Shown here: positions 9,653 to 21,963 of the stretch, piece after piece
Layout of the letters: each line of letters begins with the position of its first letter
How positions within the stretch are numbered: position 1 is the stretch's first letter
Source: Roseibium denhamense
Lineage (GTDB): Bacteria > Pseudomonadota > Alphaproteobacteria > Rhizobiales > Stappiaceae
DNA: 64,000 bases
Direction: 5' to 3'
NCBI RefSeq assembly: GCF_009711415.1
Contig: NZ_SMLZ01000114.1
Location: 123,702-187,701 of the forward strand
Translations under genes and position numbers: made by a program
Notes under the pieces: model-generated
The model's input: only the letters and a program-made list of their open reading frames with translations
What the model was told of the DNA's origin: nothing
Database searches by the model: none

Positions 9653-10001
9653 AGGTCTGTCCCGTGTCCATGGCATTGCTGCCGGACGGTTCGTGGTCAT
9701 CAATGCCAAAATTGAATTCGAGCAGCGGGAGATCGCTGACTGCCTGCTGGTGAAACATTTCCTGCATCTGAAAGTCAAGTTTTAAAATTCATAAATTACA
9801 ATAGCTTAGAACGATTCTAATAAATATGAGCCTTGGATACAGCTTTTCCGATGGTTGGAAAAATTTTTTGACCGCTTCACAACGCTTTGATGCTAAACAA
9901 GGAATGGATCAAGTCAGGGAAGACTGGAAAACAGCAACTAAGTAGTACACCTTAGGGCGGTCAGATTGCTAATCGTGCAACCAGCAACGGGGACCAGATG
10001 A
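9653..10001. other. Divergent intergenic region, imelysin operon / TerB-like gene
   Basis: A 349-base A+T-rich region between divergent genes. It holds the palindrome described separately at 9806-9820, and must contain promoters for both directions. I see no open frame with coding character here. Confidence 0.6.
9806..9820. promoter_or_regulatory. Irr/ICE-like palindrome upstream of imelysin operon
   Basis: A perfect inverted repeat TTAGAA-CGA-TTCTAA. It resembles the iron control element recognised by Irr, the haem-responsive Fur-family regulator of many alphaproteobacteria. It lies in the divergent region, 154 bases before the imelysin start codon on the minus strand and 181 bases before the TerB-like gene. 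The match is by eye; binding and the iron response are inferred. Confidence 0.7.
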
Positions 10002-10478
10002 ATGCTCAACGCATTGAAGAGTTTCGTCCGTGAAATCACCTTCGGCGATGATGGAAAAAAGACGTTTGAAGAGGATGACAAGCGGCTCGCGGCCGCTGCC
10101 CTGCTGTTTCACTTGATCGATATTGACGGAATTATCGAAGACAGCGAAAGCGAGAAGCTCCGCCAGATTCTTCAAAGCCGGTATGAATTGACCGACAAAG
10201 AAACTACGGAACTCATTGCCGCTGCCAAACAGAGGGACGAGGAAGCCGTTGACCTTTACGGTTTCACGTCTGTCTTGAAACGCACAACCGATGAGGCCGA
10301 ACGCTTGGCCATAGTCGAAATGATGTGGGAAATTGTCTACGCGGACGGTCATGTCCATGAGTTCGAGGACAACACCATCTGGCGTGTTGCGGAGCTTTTG
10401 GGGGTCTCCACACGGGACCGGATGAATTTAAGGCACAAGGTCGCGCAAACAGCGCCGGAAGAAGGCGAAACAGACTGA
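10002..10478 (+). CDS. TerB family tellurite resistance-like protein
   Basis: A 158-residue cytosolic, all-helical protein of the TerB/DjlA N-terminal family. The two acidic repeats (LIDIDGIIEDSE near 43-54 and VYADGHVHEFED near 110-121) are the characteristic metal-binding-type helical loops. TerB-like domains are found in tellurite resistance and in co-chaperones, but this stand-alone form has no proven function. A GGGGA sequence precedes the ATG. It is transcribed away from the imelysin operon. Confidence 0.85.
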   Translation: MLNALKSFVREITFGDDGKKTFEEDDKRLAAAALLFHLIDIDGIIEDSESEKLRQILQSRYELTDKETTELIAAAKQRDEEAVDLYGFTSVLKRTTDEAERLAIVEMMWEIVYADGHVHEFEDNTIWRVAELLGVSTRDRMNLRHKVAQTAPEEGETD

Positions 10479-10565
10479 GGTGGCGTGCCCGTCTGAGTTT
10501 GCACCGCCTCACTACTGAACATCGAAGGACTCGATTTCCTGCAATCTGTCCCTCATATTGGACCC

Positions 10566-11321
10566 ATGATTACGCCATACGACCCGCGAAACGCCCGACC
10601 GAAAATTCTGATTGTCCTGCATCAGGAGCACTCCTCGCCCGGCCGCGTCGGTCAGGAACTCGTTAAGCGCGGCTTTGGTCTGGATATCCGTAAACCGCGT
10701 TTCGGCGACAGCCTACCGGAGTCTATGGACAGGCATGCCGGAGCTGTGATTTTCGGCGGCCCCATGAGTGCAAACGACCCGGACCCGTTCGTCCAAAAGG
10801 AAATCGACTGGATTGGGGTGCCCCTCAAGGAACAAAAACCGTTTCTGGGGATTTGCCTCGGGGCGCAGATGATGGTCAAGCAGCTTGGCGGCTCGGTCAC
10901 CGGGCACAAGGATGAGCTTGTCGAGATTGGCTATTATCCGCTGCGGCCGACCGAGCGCGGCAAATGCATGATGGATTGGCCGCAGAAGGTCTATCAATGG
11001 CACCGGGAAGGGTTCGACCTGCCATCCGATGCAGAACTGCTGGCGACCAGCCCGACCTATCAAAACCAGGCCATCCGGGTCGGACCGAACGCATATGGTA
11101 TCCAGTTCCACCCGGAACTGACCCATCAGATGATGGTCAAATGGACCACAAAAGGCGCGCCCCGCATGGCCCTGCCCGGAGCGCAGCAACGGCGCGACCA
11201 CTTTGCCGGACGCTTCATTTACGATGCTGCCGTAAAGAAATGGCTTGACCGCTTTCTCGATTTATGGATCGGAACAGCGAACGCCCCGGCGCAGCACACA
11301 ACGCTGAAAGCGGCGGAGTAA
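10566..11321 (+). CDS. Class I glutamine amidotransferase
   Basis: A 251-residue GMP-synthase-like amidotransferase. The catalytic triad is visible: Cys97 in FLGICLGAQM, and His182 and Glu184 in GIQFHPELT. An oxyanion-type glycine pair lies in IFGGPMSAN. There is no synthetase domain and no neighbouring partner, so the acceptor of the ammonia is unknown; stand-alone members include enzymes acting on gamma-glutamyl compounds. It is convergent with pyc. Confidence 0.85.
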   Translation: MITPYDPRNARPKILIVLHQEHSSPGRVGQELVKRGFGLDIRKPRFGDSLPESMDRHAGAVIFGGPMSANDPDPFVQKEIDWIGVPLKEQKPFLGICLGAQMMVKQLGGSVTGHKDELVEIGYYPLRPTERGKCMMDWPQKVYQWHREGFDLPSDAELLATSPTYQNQAIRVGPNAYGIQFHPELTHQMMVKWTTKGAPRMALPGAQQRRDHFAGRFIYDAAVKKWLDRFLDLWIGTANAPAQHTTLKAAE

Positions 11322-11337
11322 TCAATTGGAGCGTGTT

Positions 11338-11375
11338 CCCGGTCCAAGCAAATACAGCAAGGACCGGGGTTTCAT
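11338..11375. terminator. Bidirectional terminator-like hairpin between amidotransferase and pyc
   Basis: CCCGGTCC at 11338-11345 pairs with GGACCGGG at 11361-11368 across a 15-base loop, and the right arm is followed by a short T-rich stretch. It sits in the 58-base gap between two convergent genes, where a shared terminator is expected. Confidence 0.6.
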
Positions 11376-11379
11376 TTGC

Positions 11380-14820
<3,441 letters not shown>

Positions 14821-15630
14821 AGGCTCTCTCCCCTAACAATGCGCAAATCTTGCCCCTGAATTTGCAAGATTTCTACTTTGGGCGAAGGCAATTGAAAAGG
14901 GGCAGCATGCTTGTCCTTTTCCAATCTTGAAAAAGAATTGTTCCAATTCCGCAATAAGCCTCGGAAAAACAACATTGTTTTTTGCGCAGGCTTGACGCTT
15001 GGGGACGCTTATTTGTGTGCATCGCAGCAATTCCGGCTTTCCGATCGCGCAGTCAGAAGGGTGTTTTCGGCTTGCATCAAGTTGGGACACGATAGCGTTG
15101 AACGACTTTCAGTATGCCTTTTTGGCAGCCGCTCAGCCTAGCGCCTTGTGTCCGGGCAGCTGGATCAGCCACAAGACCTGGACAGAACAAATACTGAATC
15201 CTGACAAAACACCGATTCGTCCGGCGTTCGTTCCCGTTGTGTCTTTAGGTTAACAGCCTCAGCCTGATGGCAGACGGAACCGTTTACGGATTATTAATCC
15301 TTGACAGGCTTTCGAGCCGATTCGATATGAAATCTGGAGAATAAGATAAATTACTGAACAGACTCATGATTTTGTGCCGGAATCGCAAACCCGACTACAT
15401 GTCGTAGGGAACAAATCCTGAATCAATGCGAGTCAGCGATTCGGTTCCCTTTTGTTCCAGAGTCGTTCTCCACAGATTATTTCAGGACTGAACCGCTCTC
15501 CAGCCTCAGAAAAAAGAGTAGGACAGCGCCGTAAGGCCTATGCTAGACACTCGGCATCACCAGAGATGATGACCAGCGCTGGCTGCCGGCCAGGCCGCAT
15601 TACGACGCTAGAGCCAACGCACCCGAATTC
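14821..15630. other. Long intergenic region between pyc and helicase
   Basis: About 810 bases between divergent genes with no convincing coding sequence. Visible items are a TTGACA hexamer at 15301-15306 with a weak -10 candidate near 15325, and a GTTC-N7-GTTC pair at 15454-15468 that fits the alphaproteobacterial LexA half-site layout. Short open frames here lack coding character. A small RNA cannot be excluded. Confidence 0.5.
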
Positions 15631-18600
15631 ATGTCCCGTCCTCAGCCCCTGCCCTTGCCGCCTGCGGCCCGGTCAAAAACCGTCACCGCTGTGCTTGGAC
15701 CGACCAACACTGGCAAGACCCATTTGGCCATTGAGCGGATGATCGCCCAGCCGAGCGGCCTGATCGGACTGCCTTTGCGGCTCTTGGCCCGCGAGGTTTA
15801 TGGCCGGATCGCGGAGCGGGCCGGTACCGACACCGTTGCCCTGATTACCGGCGAAGAAAAAATCATTCCAAAACGGCCCCGCTTCTGGGTGTCCACCGTC
15901 GAGGCGATGCCGCTGGATCTCAGCACAGAGTTTGTCGCAATCGACGAAGTCCAGCTTGCGGGCAATCTGGACCGGGGTCACGTTTTCACGGACCGCATCC
16001 TGAATTTGCGCGGCAGGTCCGAAACGCTGCTCCTCGGTTCAGAGACTGCACGGCCGCTTCTGGAGCGGCTTATTCCCGGGTTGAACGTCGTCACCCGGCC
16101 GCGCATGTCTGTCTTGGCCTATGCCGGCTCGAAAAAGGTATCCCGGCTGCCCGCGCGCTCGGCCGTAGTCGCATTTTCAGCTGATGAGGTATATTCGATT
16201 GCGGAGCTGATCCGGCGCCAGCGCGGTGGTGCCGCCGTGGTGCTCGGCTCCTTGAGCCCGCGGACCCGGAACGCGCAGGTCGAACTTTTCCAGAACGGCG
16301 ATGTCGATCACCTGGTCGCAACTGATGCGATTGGAATGGGGCTCAATCTTGATGTCCACCACATAGCCTTTGCCGGCAACCGGAAATATGACGGCTACCA
16401 GTACCGCCAGCTGACCGCATCCGAAATGGGTCAGATCGCTGGCCGGGCCGGCCGGCATACACGTGACGGGACATTTGGGGTCACCGGCAGAGTTGATCCA
16501 CTTGACGATGATCTTGTCGAACAGCTGGAAAGCCACCGGTTTGACAGCCTTAAAGTGCTGCAATGGCGCAACACTGCGCTGGATTTTTCATCGACCACCG
16601 CCCTGCGCCGGAGCCTCGACGTTGCCCCGCGCGAACAGGGTCTCGCTAGGGCACCGACAGGCGATGACTTGACCGCGCTTGATCTTTTGTTGCGCGACAA
16701 CGCAATAAAAGGCATGGCGAACGGCCAAAAAGCGGTAGAATTGCTATGGGATGTGTGTCAGGTCCCCGATTACCGCAAGATTGCACCGGCCAATCACGCC
16801 GAGCTTTTAAACACCATCTACACACACTTGATGGAAGATGACGCAATCGCCGACGATTGGTTCTCCCGTCAATTGGCCTTCGCAGACCGCACAGATGGTG
16901 ATATCGACACACTCGCAAACCGGATTGCACATATCCGGACCTGGACTTATGTCGCCAACCGCCCGGACTGGCTCACCGACCCGGCGCACTGGCAGGGCGT
17001 AACGCGCGGCATAGAAGACAAATTATCTGACGCCCTCCACGAGCGGTTAACGCAGCGCTTTGTGGATAGGCGGACAAGTGTATTGATGAGACGTTTGAGA
17101 GAGAACGCAATGCTGGAAGCGGAAATTACATCGAGCGGAGATGTGCTCGTAGAAGGTCAGCACATTGGAAATCTGCTTGGCTTCCGGTTTGCCCCAGATG
17201 CGGCAGCCGAGGGCCCGGACGGAAAGACCGTTCGCGCTGCTGCCCAAAAGGCCTTGACCACCGAGATCGAATCCCGGGCCGAGAAACTCGGCAAGTCCGA
17301 AAACACTGATTTTGTGCTCACCTCAGAGGCTGCGATCCGCTGGCGCGGCGAACCGGTGGCCAAACTTGCCCCCAGTGAGGATGTGCTTGCCCCTTCAGTG
17401 CTGCTTCTGGCCGATGAGCATCTCACAGGTCCAGCGCGCGAAGCGGTCCAGAACCGTTTGGATCTTTGGGTCAAAGCACAGATCGAGACGCTGTTGAAAC
17501 CGCTTGCGGATCTGAAAGGCGGCGAAGGCCTGGAGGGTCTTGCACGCGGAATCGCATTTCGCATCGTCGAAGGTCTCGGCATTCTTGAACGGCAGGACGC
17601 AGCGGATGAAATCCGTCAGCTTGACCAGGATATGCGCGCCTCGTTGCGCAAGCACGGTGTCCGCTTCGGCGCTTACACAATTTTTGTCCCGGCCCTTCTG
17701 AAACCGGCACCCAGCCAATTGCTCGCGCAACTTTGGGCGCTGAAGCATGGCTCGCTCGACATGAATGGCATGGAGGAGTTGCCGCAACTGTCCGCATCCG
17801 GACGGACATCCATCCCGGTCGATGAGACAATCGATAAGGCACTTTACAAGGTGGTCGGCTTCCGCGTGTGCGGCCCGCGCGCCGTCCCTGTCGACATCCT
17901 CGAGCGCCTGGCCGATCTGATCCGGCCGCTGATCGCATGGAAACCGCTGGACGCGGAGGTAGCACCCCCGGAAGGTGCGATTGAGACCGGCGGCGGCTTT
18001 ACCGTGACCGTTGCCATGACATCTTTGCTGGGCTGCGCGGGCGAAGACTTCTCCGCTGTCCTCAAGTCTCTTGGCTACCGCTTGGAGACCAAACAAGTTC
18101 AACGCCCTGTCGCCGCGAAGGCTGCAGTTGAAACGGCGGACAGCCCCGCAGCTGACGCACCTAGCGCCGAACCGGAGCATCAGCCGGCCGGACAAGAGAC
18201 GGAAACGCCGGTGGCAGCCGACACCGTTTCCGAAGGATCTGAAACCTCACCGGACGTTGAAACGGCGGCGGCCACCGGCGAAGCCGCGAACGAAGGCCCG
18301 GACACTGCTGCACAAACCGCCGAAGAGACCGGGCCGGACGCAGAAACAGCAATTGAGGCATCAGCCGCTGCTGACGGCGAACCGGAAGCCGCAGCAAACA
18401 GTGATGCGCTGTCCGAACCGGTTGAGCTGGAGACGGTTACCATCGAGATCTGGCGTCCGGGGCGTCATGACCGGAGGCCGCGTCCACGCCAGGATCAACG
18501 CCGGGGCGACAACCGGAAAGGCCAATCCCATGGCCCGAAAGGCAGCCAGGGCGAAAAACGCCATGGCAAGCCGGGCGGGAAAGGCGGCCCCAATAAGGGC

Positions 18601-18735
18601 CGTGGCGGGCACAAGGGATTCGACGGTGGTGCGCGCAGAGATAAGGCACCGAAAGACAAACCGATTGATCCGAATTCACCTTTCGCGGCGCTGCTTGCGC
18701 TCAAAGAAGGCATGAACAACAAGGACAAGTCCTAA
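15631..18735 (+). CDS. SUV3-like DExD/H-box helicase with long charged tail
   Basis: A 1034-residue helicase of the mitochondrial SUV3-like branch, common in alphaproteobacteria. The N-terminal core has the P-loop GPTNTGKTHLA near residues 23-33, motif II as AIDEVQLAGN, and the C-terminal helicase motif QIAGRAGRH. A middle alpha-helical region follows. From about residue 836 the protein becomes disordered: an acidic Ala/Glu/Pro-rich stretch to about 934, then an Arg/Lys/Gly-rich stretch to about 1003, and a terminal SPFAALLALK motif. Its likely substrate is RNA or RNA-DNA hybrids, by analogy. The S4 RNA-binding gene follows at once. Confidence 0.88.
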   Translation: MSRPQPLPLPPAARSKTVTAVLGPTNTGKTHLAIERMIAQPSGLIGLPLRLLAREVYGRIAERAGTDTVALITGEEKIIPKRPRFWVSTVEAMPLDLSTEFVAIDEVQLAGNLDRGHVFTDRILNLRGRSETLLLGSETARPLLERLIPGLNVVTRPRMSVLAYAGSKKVSRLPARSAVVAFSADEVYSIAELIRRQRGGAAVVLGSLSPRTRNAQVELFQNGDVDHLVATDAIGMGLNLDVHHIAFAGNRKYDGYQYRQLTASEMGQIAGRAGRHTRDGTFGVTGRVDPLDDDLVEQLESHRFDSLKVLQWRNTALDFSSTTALRRSLDVAPREQGLARAPTGDDLTALDLLLRDNAIKGMANGQKAVELLWDVCQVPDYRKIAPANHAELLNTIYTHLMEDDAIADDWFSRQLAFADRTDGDIDTLANRIAHIRTWTYVANRPDWLTDPAHWQGVTRGIEDKLSDALHERLTQRFVDRRTSVLMRRLRENAMLEAEITSSGDVLVEGQHIGNLLGFRFAPDAAAEGPDGKTVRAAAQKALTTEIESRAEKLGKSENTDFVLTSEAAIRWRGEPVAKLAPSEDVLAPSVLLLADEHLTGPAREAVQNRLDLWVKAQIETLLKPLADLKGGEGLEGLARGIAFRIVEGLGILERQDAADEIRQLDQDMRASLRKHGVRFGAYTIFVPALLKPAPSQLLAQLWALKHGSLDMNGMEELPQLSASGRTSIPVDETIDKALYKVVGFRVCGPRAVPVDILERLADLIRPLIAWKPLDAEVAPPEGAIETGGGFTVTVAMTSLLGCAGEDFSAVLKSLGYRLETKQVQRPVAAKAAVETADSPAADAPSAEPEHQPAGQETETPVAADTVSEGSETSPDVETAAATGEAANEGPDTAAQTAEETGPDAETAIEASAAADGEPEAAANSDALSEPVELETVTIEIWRPGRHDRRPRPRQDQRRGDNRKGQSHGPKGSQGEKRHGKPGGKGGPNKGRGGHKGFDGGARRDKAPKDKPIDPNSPFAALLALKEGMNNKDKS

Positions 18736-18767
18736 TAGCGGCGACAGAACCAACTGCTTTTGCAAAT

Positions 18768-19130
18768 TTGCGCATCGATAAGTGGCTTTGGTACGCCAGG
18801 GTCACGAAATCTAGATCCCTTGCGCAAAAATTGGCAACAGGCGGGCATGTCCGGGTCAACAAGGACAAAATTTCGTCCGCAAGCAAAACCGTTAAAACCG
18901 GCGATGTCCTGACCATTGCCCTTGAGCGCAGAATACTGGTCCTGAAGGTCGTTGCACTTGGCAAGCGCCGGGGTCCTTACGAGGAAGCCCGGCTCCTTTA
19001 TGAAGACCTGTCCCCGCCGCCACCGCCCAAAAAGCACGCTGAACCAGCCGTTGCGGTTCGGGATGCCGGGGCGGGACGGCCGACAAAACGGGATCGCCGG
19101 AAATTGGATGCCTGGCGCAACGACACTTAG
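18768..19130 (+). CDS. S4-domain RNA-binding protein, Hsp15-like
   Basis: A 120-residue protein with an S4 domain at the N terminus (RIDKWLWYARVTKSRSLAQK and GHVRVNKDKI), followed by a basic, Pro-rich tail. Hsp15 proteins bind stalled 50S subunits carrying peptidyl-tRNA. The start is uncertain. The TTG at 18768 has no ribosome-binding sequence, while AAGGAC at 18721-18726 is well placed for an unusual ATA codon at 18735 in the same frame, which would add eleven residues. The gene starts within 35 bases of the helicase stop and is probably cotranscribed with it. Confidence 0.85.
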   Translation: MRIDKWLWYARVTKSRSLAQKLATGGHVRVNKDKISSASKTVKTGDVLTIALERRILVLKVVALGKRRGPYEEARLLYEDLSPPPPPKKHAEPAVAVRDAGAGRPTKRDRRKLDAWRNDT

Positions 19131-19345
19131 CCCCGATCTCACAAGCCAGCCGAAAACAGAATATCTTTCTCCAATAACCAGGATCTGCGGCATGCTGAAC
19201 GCTTGCGCGCTGAAAGCAAAAGCGATACCCAACCGGTTGGAGAGATTTTCAGGCCCACTGCTTCCAGGAACTGGCGAAAGCGGACCGGCCGACCGGATGA
19301 GCGCTTCACCCGCGTAGCGGCCACCGGTTTCAAGCGAGGACTGCG

Positions 19346-19678
19346 ATGACCTACGTCGTCACTGATAACTGCATCAAATGCAAATACACCGATTGTGTCG
19401 AAGTATGCCCGGTTGACTGTTTCTATGAGGGAGAGAACTTCCTCGTAATCAACCCGGATGAGTGCATTGATTGCGGCGTTTGTGAACCGGAATGCCCGGC
19501 CGAAGCCATCCTGCCGGACACGGATCCCGGACTTGAAAAGTGGATTGAACTGAACGCCGAATATTCAGAGAAGTGGCCGAATATTACCGAGAAAAGAGAG
19601 CCACTGCCGGATGCGGAAAAGTTCGACGGTGAAAAAAACAAACTCGAGAAGTATTTTTCGCCTAACCCGCCATCCTGA
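19346..19678 (+). CDS. fdxA: Seven-iron ferredoxin FdxA
   Basis: A 110-residue ferredoxin of the 3Fe-4S plus 4Fe-4S type. Cysteines at 9, 12, 17, 21, 40, 43, 46 and 50 give the CxxC...CxxxCP and CxxCxxCxxxCP patterns, with the family's long C-terminal extension rich in charged residues. It is a cytosolic electron carrier; the partner is not shown by the neighbours. An AGGACTGCG sequence lies just before the ATG. Confidence 0.95.
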   Translation: MTYVVTDNCIKCKYTDCVEVCPVDCFYEGENFLVINPDECIDCGVCEPECPAEAILPDTDPGLEKWIELNAEYSEKWPNITEKREPLPDAEKFDGEKNKLEKYFSPNPPS

Positions 19679-20127
19679 TGACAAATGAATCGGCAGCGGG
19701 GCAACCAGACCCATTGCTGCAAAAAACGCCAGCAAACCGCTGCGTAAATTAAGTGTTTCGTGCTGGGGGCAAAGCAGGCCGTTAGCGCGTCGCTGTGCTT
19801 TGTGAAAGCACAACACTTTAATTTTCCACAAAACTATGTTATTGATTACGGCTAGTCGCCAACCACGAGAACAACCCCGTACATGGAGTCTTCCTCAAGC
19901 GCACGGCCCCAACACACCGGACCGCGCCATGGACACCGGCAGCCCTACTGCCCGACGAAGGTTTTAAAGTGGAAGTAATCGACTGACCAGCCTGACACGC
20001 CGCATATCAACAGGCGTTCCATATCGGATCGCCGAAGCCGAAACGTGTCACAACAGAACAGTATGGGCCGAATGGGCCCGGAACGGCTTTACGCAGAGCC
20101 GTTAACTGCGCAGGAGAGAATATAAGC
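19679..20127. promoter_or_regulatory. Intergenic region with strong hairpin upstream of carD
   Basis: About 450 bases without a gene. TGTGCTTT at 19794-19801 and AAAGCACA at 19805-19812 form a perfect 8-bp stem with a 3-base loop, followed by an A+T-rich stretch. This may end the fdxA transcript or act as an operator. carD probably has its own promoter downstream of it. Confidence 0.5.
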
Positions 20128-20715
20128 ATGGCAACGAATACCAAGAAGACCGCGCAGCGTCAGGGTTTCAAGACCGGCGAATACATCGTCTATCCGGCTC
20201 ACGGCGTCGGACAAATTACCGCGATTGAAGAGCAAAACGTTGCAGGTCACTCTTTGGAGTTGCTGGTCATCGTTTTCGAACAGGACAAAATGACACTGCG
20301 CGTCCCGGTCGCGAAAATCGCGTCCGTCGGTATGCGCAAGCTGGGCGATCCGGCAGCTGTCAAAAAAGCTCTGGAAACCGTTCGTGGCCGTCCTCGCGTA
20401 AAGCGCACCATGTGGAGCCGCCGGGCGCAGGAATACGAAGCCAAGATTAACTCCGGCGACCTGATCGCGATCTCGGAAGTCGTCCGGGATCTTTTCCGCT
20501 CGGAAAACCAGCCGGAACAGTCCTACTCGGAACGGCAGCTTTATGAAGCCGCTTTGGACCGGATGGCACGCGAAATCGCCGCCGTGAACAAATGTTCTGA
20601 GACAGAAGCGATCAAGCAAATTGAGCAAAACCTCGCAAAGTCGCCCAGCCGCCTGAAAGCGGCAGCTGAAGCGGAAGCGGGAGATGATGACGGGGACGCG
20701 GAAGAAGCCGCGTAA
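20128..20715 (+). CDS. carD: CarD family transcriptional regulator
   Basis: A 195-residue CarD/CdnL-type protein. The N-terminal RNA-polymerase-interacting Tudor-like domain is seen in FKTGEYIVYPAHGVGQI, followed by the helical DNA-contacting part (KRTMWSRRAQEYEAKI). These proteins bind the beta subunit and stabilise open complexes at stable-RNA and other promoters. The C terminus is acidic (GDDDGDAEEA). AGGAGAG precedes the ATG. It stands alone between two intergenic regions and ends at a strong terminator. Confidence 0.94.
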   Translation: MATNTKKTAQRQGFKTGEYIVYPAHGVGQITAIEEQNVAGHSLELLVIVFEQDKMTLRVPVAKIASVGMRKLGDPAAVKKALETVRGRPRVKRTMWSRRAQEYEAKINSGDLIAISEVVRDLFRSENQPEQSYSERQLYEAALDRMAREIAAVNKCSETEAIKQIEQNLAKSPSRLKAAAEAEAGDDDGDAEEAA

Positions 20716-20741
20716 CACACCAAACGCTCGTCTCTATATCA

Positions 20742-20772
20742 AAGGGCTTGGCCATTGGCCGGGCCCTTTTTT
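20742..20772 (+). terminator. Rho-independent terminator of carD
   Basis: AAGGGCTTGGCC pairs with GGCCGGGCCCTT through an 11-12 bp stem with G-U pairs and a short loop, followed directly by six T residues. It lies 27 bases after the carD stop codon. Confidence 0.88.
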
Positions 20773-20949
20773 GTTGCCACAAGCCTTGCCAATCTGGTGG
20801 CCGCAATTGCCATAAGGGCAAGCGTCCCCGTCCATGATCTCGGGTGATAAGCGCGCTGATCCAGGTCGTTCCACAACCAGCCAACCGGGCATAACACACT
20901 CACGCATCACGCAGATGTGCACAAAATATGCCCCTACGGCAACCGTAAG

Positions 20950-20988
20950 TGATCTACCCTACGCGCTGATACGTATCACAGCTGATAC
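20950..20988 (+). promoter_or_regulatory. Palindromic element in the rpoH promoter region
   Basis: A 12-bp perfect palindrome TGATACGTATCA lies at 20967-20978, and the half-site GCTGATAC occurs twice with a 16-base period (20965-20972 and 20981-20988). TGATCT at 20950-20955 resembles a -35 box of RpoE/ChrR-type promoters, which drive rpoHII genes in related bacteria, but the spacing to a matching -10 is not good. The palindrome lies 29 bases from the start codon and could be an operator. Confidence 0.5.
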
Positions 20989-21006
20989 AACATCGGAGCG
21001 TCAATC

Positions 21007-21870
21007 ATGTCCATGAACGAGAAGCGGCAGTTGGTTCGGGCGGCGATGAAAGCCCCTTACCTTACCCGGGAAGAAGAGCTCGAGCTTGCGCTCCGTTGGA
21101 GAAATGACAAATGCGAGAAAGCGCTCGAACAATTGTCTCTCTCACACATGCGTTTGGTGATCGCGGTCGCATCAAAGTTCCGGAACTTCGGACTCAATCT
21201 TGGCGATTTGATTCAGGAAGGGCACGTGGGACTTCTCGAAGCCGCCGCCAGATTTGAACCGGAACGCGAGGTGCGGTTTTCGACATATGCGACTTGGTGG
21301 ATCCGTGCATCGATCCAGGACTATATTTTGCGGAACTGGTCCATTGTCCGGGGCGGAACATCTTCTTCCCAAAAAGCGCTGTTTTTTAACCTTCGGCGCC
21401 TGCGCGCAAAGCTTTCCAACAACCAGACCCCCCTTACCGATAGCGAGCTGCATCAGAAAATCGCAGATGCGATTGGCGTGAAGCAGGCAGATGTTGCCTT
21501 GATGAATGCGCGGCTTTCGGGGCCGGACACATCCTTGAATGCGCCTGTAACGGATACCGAAGGGTCTAGTGCCGACCGGCAGGATTTCCTTGTGTCTGAA
21601 GCACCTCAGCCAGACGAGATTGTATCCGATAGCATCGACGCCGAGCGGCGCAGCCGCTGGCTTACTTCAGCCCTGGATGTCTTGAGCGAGCGCGAGCTGA
21701 AAATTGTCCGGGAACGGCGCCTCTCAGAAGACGGCGCGACACTGGAGTCGCTGGGCGAAAAACTGGGAATATCCAAGGAGCGGGTCCGACAGATTGAAAG
21801 CCGGGCACTTGAGAAGCTCAAGACAGCGCTTTTGACCCGTCAACCGGATCAGACGGCTTATTCGATCTGA
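21007..21870 (+). CDS. rpoH: RNA polymerase sigma factor, RpoH (sigma-32) family
   Basis: A 287-residue sigma-70-family factor. Region 2 is seen in SHMRLVIAVASKFRNFGLNLGD and the -10-contacting STYATWWIRASIQDYILRNW. The RpoH-type box follows as QKALFFNLRRLRAK. Region 4 has the helix-turn-helix TLESLGEKLGISKERVRQIE. The sequence is closer to the alphaproteobacterial RpoHII type, used in oxidative and singlet-oxygen stress, than to the main heat-shock factor; that subtype call is from memory of the family. A second rpoH is expected elsewhere in the genome. Confidence 0.9.
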   Translation: MSMNEKRQLVRAAMKAPYLTREEELELALRWRNDKCEKALEQLSLSHMRLVIAVASKFRNFGLNLGDLIQEGHVGLLEAAARFEPEREVRFSTYATWWIRASIQDYILRNWSIVRGGTSSSQKALFFNLRRLRAKLSNNQTPLTDSELHQKIADAIGVKQADVALMNARLSGPDTSLNAPVTDTEGSSADRQDFLVSEAPQPDEIVSDSIDAERRSRWLTSALDVLSERELKIVRERRLSEDGATLESLGEKLGISKERVRQIESRALEKLKTALLTRQPDQTAYSI

Positions 21871-21909
21871 TCCAGGACGATCAGAAAGCCGAGGATCACA
21901 ACACATACG

Positions 21910-21957
21910 GACCGGCTAGCGCGCGCGAATTTTGGTGCGCTCGCCGGTCTTTCTTTG
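21910..21957. terminator. Terminator between convergent rpoH and M48 protease
   Basis: GACCGGC at 21910-21916 pairs with GCCGGTC at 21943-21949, and inside it AGCGC pairs with GCGCT. The right arm is followed by TTTCTTTG. The two flanking genes converge here, so it may serve both. Confidence 0.75.
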
Positions 21958-21963
21958 TGCAGG

